Shown here one piece after another: positions 45,563 to 50,424 of a stretch of DNA of 50,424 nt (position 1 is the first letter of the stretch; every line of letters starts with the position of its first letter). The notes under the pieces were generated by a model. That model made no database searches, was not told the origin of the DNA, and was given only the letters and a program-made list of their open reading frames with translations. The DNA comes from Aigarchaeota archaeon (GTDB lineage: Archaea; Thermoproteota; Nitrososphaeria_A; Caldarchaeales; Wolframiiraptoraceae): contig JANXDS010000001.1 in the NCBI GenBank assembly GCA_025059205.1, forward strand, positions 425,582 through 476,005. The letters run 5' to 3'. A program made the translations under genes and the position numbers.

Positions 45563-46897
45563 CTATTCTGGGGGCGGCGGTATGAACCCTTTCTCCATCA
45601 GGAGTTTTGTCTGTTCTCTAGCGGCCCTTATTTTTCTATAGGCCTCCTCGTAGAGCTCATCCCTGCTCTTCTTTATGCGCGCAACTCCAGACTCTATAGC
45701 CTTCATTGCCACGACGGTTGCCTCTCTTGGATAGACTTCCCACTCCTCCATCGTTGGGAGGATGTAGTCCTCGCTAAGACCCTTCTCTTCCGCAACTTTT
45801 GCCAGCTCAACTGCTGCCGCTAAGCACATTTCATCCGTAATCGTATATGCTCTGACGTCTAATGCTCCCCTGAAAACCCCTGGAAAGCCCAATGAGTTAT
45901 TCACCTGGTTTGGGAAATCAGACCTACCAGTTGCTACTATCTTGGCTCCTGCCTCCTTTGCCTCCCAAGGCCATATCTCAGGTATCGGGTTAGCACATGC
46001 AAATACTATGCTATCATCAGCCATCGCCGCGACCCATTCTTTCTTTATGACGCCTGGGCCCGGTTTGGACATCGCTATGCACACATCAGCACCTTTTAAC
46101 GCTTCAGGTATACCTCCAACAACCCTGTCCTTATTCGTTTTTATCGCCATCTCATACTTCCACCTATCTTGGAACTGAAGTTTGTCAACATCTTCTCTTT
46201 CAGCGTGGAGTACGCCTTTGGAATCGACTAGCCTCAAGTTTCCGGCCGGTACGCCATATGCTATAAGAAGTCTTGCTATCGCGATGTTGGCAGCACCTGC
46301 TCCTATCAAAGTCACGATAACGTCGCTAATAGGCTTCCCCACAAATTTTACGGCGTTTATAAATGCAGCAACCGTTACCGTTGCCGTACCTTGTTGGTCA
46401 TCATGCCACACCGGAATACGCATCTCCTGTCGAAGTCTCTCAAGTATGTAGAAACATTTCGGCTTCTCAATATCTTCAAGGTTTATACCGCCAAAGGAAG
46501 GTTCTAGTGATTTGACAATCTCTATTATCTTCTCTGCATCCTTCGTTGCCAACGCTATCGGAAAAGCATCGACACCACCAAGGTACTTGAATAAGAGAGC
46601 TTTACCCTCCATGACCGGTAGCCCAGCCTCGGGGCCGATGTCTCCAAGACCCAGTATCCTTGTTCCGTCTGTTACTACTGCTACGGTGTTAGCTCTATTC
46701 GTATACTCGAAAACTAAGTCTACGTTCTTCTGTATCGCCTTACACGGTTCAGCCACACCAGGTGTGTACCAGATCGCGAAATCCTCGTACGACCTAATAG
46801 GACATTTTAGTGCAGTTTGTATTTTACCCTTATAGAAAGGATGATATTTCATTGCTAATATCGAAGGATGACTTGCTCTTTCCTCGAGAGATTTCAT
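45563..46897 (-). CDS. Malic enzyme (malate dehydrogenase, decarboxylating)
   Basis: 444 aa. It oxidatively decarboxylates malate to pyruvate with NAD(P)+. Motifs: IWYTPGVAEPCKAI, VAVVTDGTRILGLGDIG, metal site FGGINLEDIEKPKCF and WHDDQQGTA, NAD fold VTLIGAGAANIAIARLL, and CANPIPEIWP. The short bacterial/archaeal form without a phosphotransacetylase domain. TATA-like runs lie 15-35 bases upstream. With PEPCK it links C3 and C4 pools. Confidence 0.95.
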   Translation of the reverse strand: MKSLEERASHPSILAMKYHPFYKGKIQTALKCPIRSYEDFAIWYTPGVAEPCKAIQKNVDLVFEYTNRANTVAVVTDGTRILGLGDIGPEAGLPVMEGKALLFKYLGGVDAFPIALATKDAEKIIEIVKSLEPSFGGINLEDIEKPKCFYILERLRQEMRIPVWHDDQQGTATVTVAAFINAVKFVGKPISDVIVTLIGAGAANIAIARLLIAYGVPAGNLRLVDSKGVLHAEREDVDKLQFQDRWKYEMAIKTNKDRVVGGIPEALKGADVCIAMSKPGPGVIKKEWVAAMADDSIVFACANPIPEIWPWEAKEAGAKIVATGRSDFPNQVNNSLGFPGVFRGALDVRAYTITDEMCLAAAVELAKVAEEKGLSEDYILPTMEEWEVYPREATVVAMKAIESGVARIKKSRDELYEEAYRKIRAAREQTKLLMEKGFIPPPPE

Positions 46898-47037
46898 ATT
46901 GTGGTAGTATATAAATAAATATATAATCTTTTCTTTATCTTGTTTAGTTGTAAGAGACGTAATGATGTTCGAATTGTATTACTTTTAACGCTTTTAGCTT
47001 GATGTTTATCAACGTCTAATAATCGGAAGTGGATCTC

Positions 47038-48051
47038 ATGAACATAGTGATTACTGGCTTCGGCACAGTTGGACAAAATCTTGTCCAGCTATTATTGAAG
47101 AACGGTGAGTTTCTAAAAAAAGCCTACGGTATGGTTACGAAAATCGTTGCGATCGTTGACAGCAAAGGTGCCGCCATTTCTCAAAGAGGGTTGGACCTAA
47201 ATTTGGTTTTAAAGTATAAAAGAGAACATGGTACCGTTGCAAAAGTACCTTCTGTAGGTTACGAGATGAGCTTTCTTGAAGTTGTTCGGAATGTTGAGGC
47301 GGATGTTCTCGTCGAAGCAACCCACACGAATCTTGTGGACGGGGAGCCCGGTATGACGCACATCGTTAATGCTTTGCAACATAGTCTCAATGTAGTTACG
47401 GTAAACAAAGGGCCGCTAGCTCTTGCCATGCCAATGCTAAAAGAGATGGCCGAGCATAGAAAGCTCGTGTTAAAATTTAGTGGAACCGTTGGAGGAGGCT
47501 TGCCTGTTTTAGCGTTTGCAAAAGAGTGTGCCAAGGGTGATAAAGTGGTCAAGATAGAAGGCATATTAAACGGGACGACGAACTACGTACTCACAAGAAT
47601 GGAGGATGGTCTGAAGTTCGAGGAAGCCTTGTTAGAAGCACAAGAAAAAGGATATGCAGAACGTGATCCGACACTCGACATAAGCGGCATGGATACCGCC
47701 TGCAAGCTCGTCATACTTACCAATGAAGTTCTGGGAAAGAAAGTGACACTTAGAGATGTAAAGGTTGAGGGTATTACAGACGTTAAACCCGAAGACATCA
47801 AAACGGCAAAAAATATAGGAAAAACCATTAGGTTGATAGGCGTAGCTGAAGACTCAGGAGTTTTCGTAAAACCTTTGCTTGTAAACCAATCCGATCCGCT
47901 TGCTGTTAGGTATGCCTACAACGCTATTACATTGACCCTCGAGAACTCCGGCAGACACACTATAACGGGTAAAGGTGCAGGTGGAATTGAGACAGCAACC
48001 GCTATAATAAGGGACCTGCTCTCTATAAAAGAGCGTCTTGTTATAACATAA
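47038..48051 (+). CDS. hom: Homoserine dehydrogenase
   Basis: About 337 aa. The NAD(P) fold opens NIVITGFGTVGQNLVQLL; VVTVNKGPLALAMP, FSGTVGGGLPVL, IEGILNGTTNYVLTRM and YAERDPTLDISGMDTACKL are family hallmarks. It reduces aspartate semialdehyde to homoserine. There is no C-terminal ACT domain. ATG at 47038 is preferred to GTG at 47029. The aspartokinase gene follows 39 bases on. Confidence 0.95.
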   Translation: MNIVITGFGTVGQNLVQLLLKNGEFLKKAYGMVTKIVAIVDSKGAAISQRGLDLNLVLKYKREHGTVAKVPSVGYEMSFLEVVRNVEADVLVEATHTNLVDGEPGMTHIVNALQHSLNVVTVNKGPLALAMPMLKEMAEHRKLVLKFSGTVGGGLPVLAFAKECAKGDKVVKIEGILNGTTNYVLTRMEDGLKFEEALLEAQEKGYAERDPTLDISGMDTACKLVILTNEVLGKKVTLRDVKVEGITDVKPEDIKTAKNIGKTIRLIGVAEDSGVFVKPLLVNQSDPLAVRYAYNAITLTLENSGRHTITGKGAGGIETATAIIRDLLSIKERLVIT

Positions 48052-48090
48052 AAAACGATTATATTTAACCGTTTTTCTCGGATTTTTGTC

Positions 48091-49497
48091 TTGAAGTTAG
48101 TAATGAAGTTTGGCGGTACATCGCTCGGTGATGGTAAAAGAATTAGACATGTTGCTGGCCTAGTGAGAAGATACTTTGAAGAAAATAAATTGGTTGTTGT
48201 TGCATCGGCGATGGCAAACGTTACGGACGAGTTGATCAAGCTCACCTATGTCGCAGAAAACGGTAGGGAAGATGAGGTTGATGAACTCTTAGAGAAACTT
48301 AGCTCTCTGCACGAAGATGCAATAGGAGATGCCATTAAAGACGAGAAAATATCTGCAGAAGTATGGAAGCATGTACAAAAAGACCTGGACGCTCTAAGAA
48401 GGGCGGTTAAAGGTGTGTGCTATATAATGGAGACAACACCAAGAACAAGAGATCTCATACTTTCATTCGGCGAAAAACTATCTGCGAGGATCCTGTGGGG
48501 CGCTATGCTGGAATTTGGTATGCCTGCTGTATACCTAACAGGGAAGGATGCCGGCATAGTTACCGATTCGAACTTCGGCGAAGCCTTACCGCTTATCGAG
48601 TCGACTCATATGAACCTATCTTCTAGGTTGGGTAGTCTCATGTCTGAAGGAAAGATACCGGTAGTAACGGGATTCATAGCTGCAGACACCTATGGTGTAA
48701 CCACAACACTCGGTAGGGGCGGCTCAGATTACACTGCCACGCTAATAGGGAGCGCCATAAATGCGGACGAGATATGGCTTTGGAGTGACGTTGATGGTTT
48801 GATGACCGCTAATCCCAAGATCGTCCCGAACGCCAGAGTTCTCCCGGAAATTTCGTATAACGAGGCTATAGAAATGGCCATGTTTGGTGCAAAAGGATTA
48901 CATCCTAGAGCATTTGAACCGACAATCGAGAAAGGTATACCCGTCAGGATAAGGAATACGTTCAAGCCGGAGGAACCTGGTACTCTCATAACAAAATCTA
49001 GGGTTGTATCAGGTAGCGTTGTTAAGGCAGTGCTTTTGGTCGAGAATGTTGGTATGGTTTCTATTAGAGGTACGAGCATCGTAGGGAGACCTGGGACCGC
49101 AGCGAAGATTCTGGATGCCATAGCAAGACGTTCAGTGAATATTATGATGATCTCGCAGAGCATATCGGAATCTAGCATATCTTTTATCGTGAAAAGGGAT
49201 GCATTAGAAAAAACTATAGCGGCAATCGAAACGTCTCTATTAAGCTCCGGCATCGCAAAGGACGTCGAAGTTGATGAAGACGTAGCGGTTGTCGCGGTCG
49301 TTGGAGAGGGTATGAAAGGTACGCCTGGCATAGCGGCTAGAGTCTTTAGGGCCGTGGCTAACAAGGGCATAAACATAAAGATGATTTCTCAGGGCGCATC
49401 CGAACTTAACATATCGTTCGTCGTAAGTGGAGCTGAAGCCGTGGACGCGGTCAGAGCCGTTCACGAAGAATTTAATTTAGGAAGTAAAACTAACTGA
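48091..49497 (+). CDS. lysC: Aspartokinase with C-terminal ACT domains
   Basis: 468 aa. The kinase domain starts LVMKFGGTSLGDGKRI, with TLGRGGSDYTATLIG and IWLWSDVDGLMTANPKI. Two ACT domains follow (VGMVSIRGTSIVGRPGTAAKI and VAVVGEGMKGTPGIAARVFRAV), so feedback control by an amino acid is likely. The TTG start at 48091 lies about 25 bases after TTATATTTAA. First step toward threonine, with hom just upstream and thrC at 26.7 kb. Confidence 0.95.
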   Translation: MKLVMKFGGTSLGDGKRIRHVAGLVRRYFEENKLVVVASAMANVTDELIKLTYVAENGREDEVDELLEKLSSLHEDAIGDAIKDEKISAEVWKHVQKDLDALRRAVKGVCYIMETTPRTRDLILSFGEKLSARILWGAMLEFGMPAVYLTGKDAGIVTDSNFGEALPLIESTHMNLSSRLGSLMSEGKIPVVTGFIAADTYGVTTTLGRGGSDYTATLIGSAINADEIWLWSDVDGLMTANPKIVPNARVLPEISYNEAIEMAMFGAKGLHPRAFEPTIEKGIPVRIRNTFKPEEPGTLITKSRVVSGSVVKAVLLVENVGMVSIRGTSIVGRPGTAAKILDAIARRSVNIMMISQSISESSISFIVKRDALEKTIAAIETSLLSSGIAKDVEVDEDVAVVAVVGEGMKGTPGIAARVFRAVANKGINIKMISQGASELNISFVVSGAEAVDAVRAVHEEFNLGSKTN

Positions 49498-49516
49498 ACC
49501 TAGTTTCTAAGAACTT

Positions 49517-49534
49517 AAAATAATAAAAAAAGGA
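49517..49534 (-). terminator. T-rich terminator after the AmiS/UreI gene
   Basis: On the minus strand the sequence after the stop reads CCTTTTTTTATTATTTT, a typical archaeal T-rich end. Confidence 0.5.
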
Positions 49535-49553
49535 AGTTTTTGTTAGGGCTAAT

Positions 49554-50141
49554 TTAAATTATTACGCCTCCTGGGAATAGCATCAGGAGGAACGTCATCA
49601 CTGCAGACCAGAGGCAGACGGCGCCGCCGAACTTGAAGGCCTTTCCATGGTTAGCAAGGTAGAAGCCCAGGGCTGCAAGGGCATACGTCAGCAGAGCAAT
49701 TTGTATGATAGCGCTGTTTAGGTCATAGACACCGCCAATCAGATAGTGGAAGATTCCCATGAAGATGAACTGGTATATGCATACAATGAGAGCCATATTG
49801 CCAACGTATCTGCCATCCCATCCGGCATACACAACGATAACAGTAGCCAGCCAGAGGTTAGCGTACATAAGCGGCGTTATGCTAAAGAGTTGTGTCAAAG
49901 CTACACCTACGGGACCTGCGGCTGCTGGGTTAACAGCCGCCGGGGAGGCTGTAATCTGAAGTAGGGCCATTATGAACAATGACAGGAATGAAGATAGTGC
50001 GCCTATCGTCGCGACCGTCTTTCCTGGGTCGGGTGCGCCCTCCTTTAACGGCTTGGCCTCGAATCCAAGGAGATATAGGCCGTACATGAAGAGGCCGAAG
50101 GTCAGGCCCATCATACCGAACGCAACGGGGGATAAACCCAT
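49554..50141 (-). CDS. AmiS/UreI family transporter (amide or urea channel)
   Basis: 195 aa with six hydrophobic segments: PVAFGMMGLTFGLFMYGLYLLG, TIGALSSFLSLFIMALLQI, then PLMYANLWLATVIVVYAGWDG, MALIVCIYQFIFMGIFHYLI, IIQIALLTYALAALGFYLAN and VCLWSAVMTFLLMLFPGG. The pattern, size and the conserved GWDGR-like loop fit AmiS/UreI, which pass urea, short amides or ammonia. It sits downstream of a truncated gene at the window edge. Confidence 0.87.
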   Translation of the reverse strand: MGLSPVAFGMMGLTFGLFMYGLYLLGFEAKPLKEGAPDPGKTVATIGALSSFLSLFIMALLQITASPAAVNPAAAGPVGVALTQLFSITPLMYANLWLATVIVVYAGWDGRYVGNMALIVCIYQFIFMGIFHYLIGGVYDLNSAIIQIALLTYALAALGFYLANHGKAFKFGGAVCLWSAVMTFLLMLFPGGVII

Positions 50142-50211
50142 GCATTTTCACCTTATTTAGCGTTTTTAATTTGTCTGTTTTAGGTAATTAAGCTTTTCGG
50201 ATGATGTTCTG

Positions 50212-50235
50212 AATTTTTAAAAGTTTTTAAAAATT
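50212..50235. repeat. AT-only inverted repeat
   Basis: AATTTTTAA and TTAAAAATT form a perfect 9-base inverted repeat with a 6-base spacer, between the AmiS/UreI gene and the truncated upstream gene. In such AT-rich DNA this may be chance. Confidence 0.35.
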
Positions 50236-50303
50236 AGAATCTACAGAGTTTCAACATTTTAGAAAAAACAATAAAAAAATATTTTTAAATTTTTTAAAGT
50301 GTT

Positions 50304-50424
50304 TTAGTGTTTAACATACTTACCTATGTCGTAAGGTGTCCATACAGCTTCGTAAGGTACTCTAGGAACTTGCGACGCGATCCTCTTACCGACCTCGTCT
50401 GCTGCCTTCATCGAGTAGAATATG
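50304..50424 (-). CDS. C-terminal end of an unidentified protein (partial)
   Basis: The last 39 codons on the minus strand read IFYSMKAADEVGKRIASQ, then VPRVPYEAVWTPYDIGKYVKH and a stop. The start lies beyond the window. I do not recognise the family from this fragment. Position upstream of an AmiS/UreI channel on the same strand would fit an amidase or formamidase-like partner, but that is only a guess. Confidence 0.6.
   Translation of the reverse strand, partial: IFYSMKAADEVGKRIASQVPRVPYEAVWTPYDIGKYVKH

Noticed and set aside
46881-47037. A 60-codon minus-strand frame between the malic enzyme and hom genes.
   Set aside because: It covers the AT-rich shared promoter region with several TATA-like runs and shows no protein-like pattern.

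Overview
The window is archaeal and probably comes from a thermophile of the TACK group. Signs of this are: RNA polymerase subunit L beside transcription factor S and exosome Csl4; an archaeal histone; a crenarchaeal-style SmAP3; archaeosine transglycosylase; diphthamide Dph2; an archaeal RNase P RNA; a 23S rRNA gene with a bulge-helix-bulge (BHB) processing stem; tRNA genes with BHB introns and no encoded CCA; TATA boxes 20-30 bases before many starts, several of which look leaderless; and mostly AGA/AGG arginine codons. An aigarchaeal, thaumarchaeal or related lineage fits, but I cannot fix the species from the sequence alone.

Layout. 0.1-4 kb: DUF72 protein, an unknown protein, a K+-independent H+-pyrophosphatase and a PUA protein. 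4.1-7.2 kb: dph2-csl4-rpoL-tfs facing an HTH/phosphoribosyltransferase-like regulator. 7.3-11.7 kb: intron-bearing tRNA-Arg, DUF429 protein, ABC exporter pair, a solitary cytosine-C5 methyltransferase, a cysteine hydrolase and tRNA-Thr. 11.7-13.6 kb: rimI, RNase P RNA and a CgeB-like glycosyltransferase. 13.7-17 kb: 23S rRNA with its own promoter and no adjacent 16S or 5S. 17-19.8 kb, minus strand: flavodiiron protein, YHS protein, unknown protein and ferritin-like protein, a possible O2/NO and iron-handling group. 19.9-24.5 kb: tgtA, nitroreductase, beta-CASP RNase, TtuA-type thiolase and intron-bearing tRNA-Gly. 24.6-31.5 kb: PAC2 proteins on both sides of a minus-strand run psmB-rbkR-thrC-KaiC-like-SmAP3, then rtcA. 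31.5-35.3 kb: larE-larB, a UbiE-like methyltransferase, nadM and a SAM hydrolase. 35.4-39.9 kb: pth2-truD-trmI, a Lys-rich protein, a small membrane protein, adkA and a zinc-ribbon coiled-coil protein. 40.1-42.6 kb: a histone gene, GTP-type PEP carboxykinase and a decayed second histone copy. 42.6-50.4 kb: a membrane-anchored winged-helix protein facing a secreted coiled-coil protein, tRNA-Glu, GNAT, malic enzyme, hom-aspartokinase, an AmiS/UreI channel and a truncated gene at the right edge.

The genes are mostly housekeeping: RNA processing and modification (RNase P, TruD, TrmI, TgtA, TtuA, RtcA, Csl4, beta-CASP, SmAP3, Pth2), the proteasome, threonine synthesis (aspartokinase, homoserine dehydrogenase, threonine synthase) and C3/C4 carbon flow (PEPCK, malic enzyme). 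No IS element, CRISPR array or defence island was seen. No stretch above about 300 bases lacks a gene. The most unusual points are the two tRNA introns, a proteasome beta subunit lacking Thr1, and a PEPCK gene with foreign-looking codon use lying between a histone gene and a histone pseudogene.
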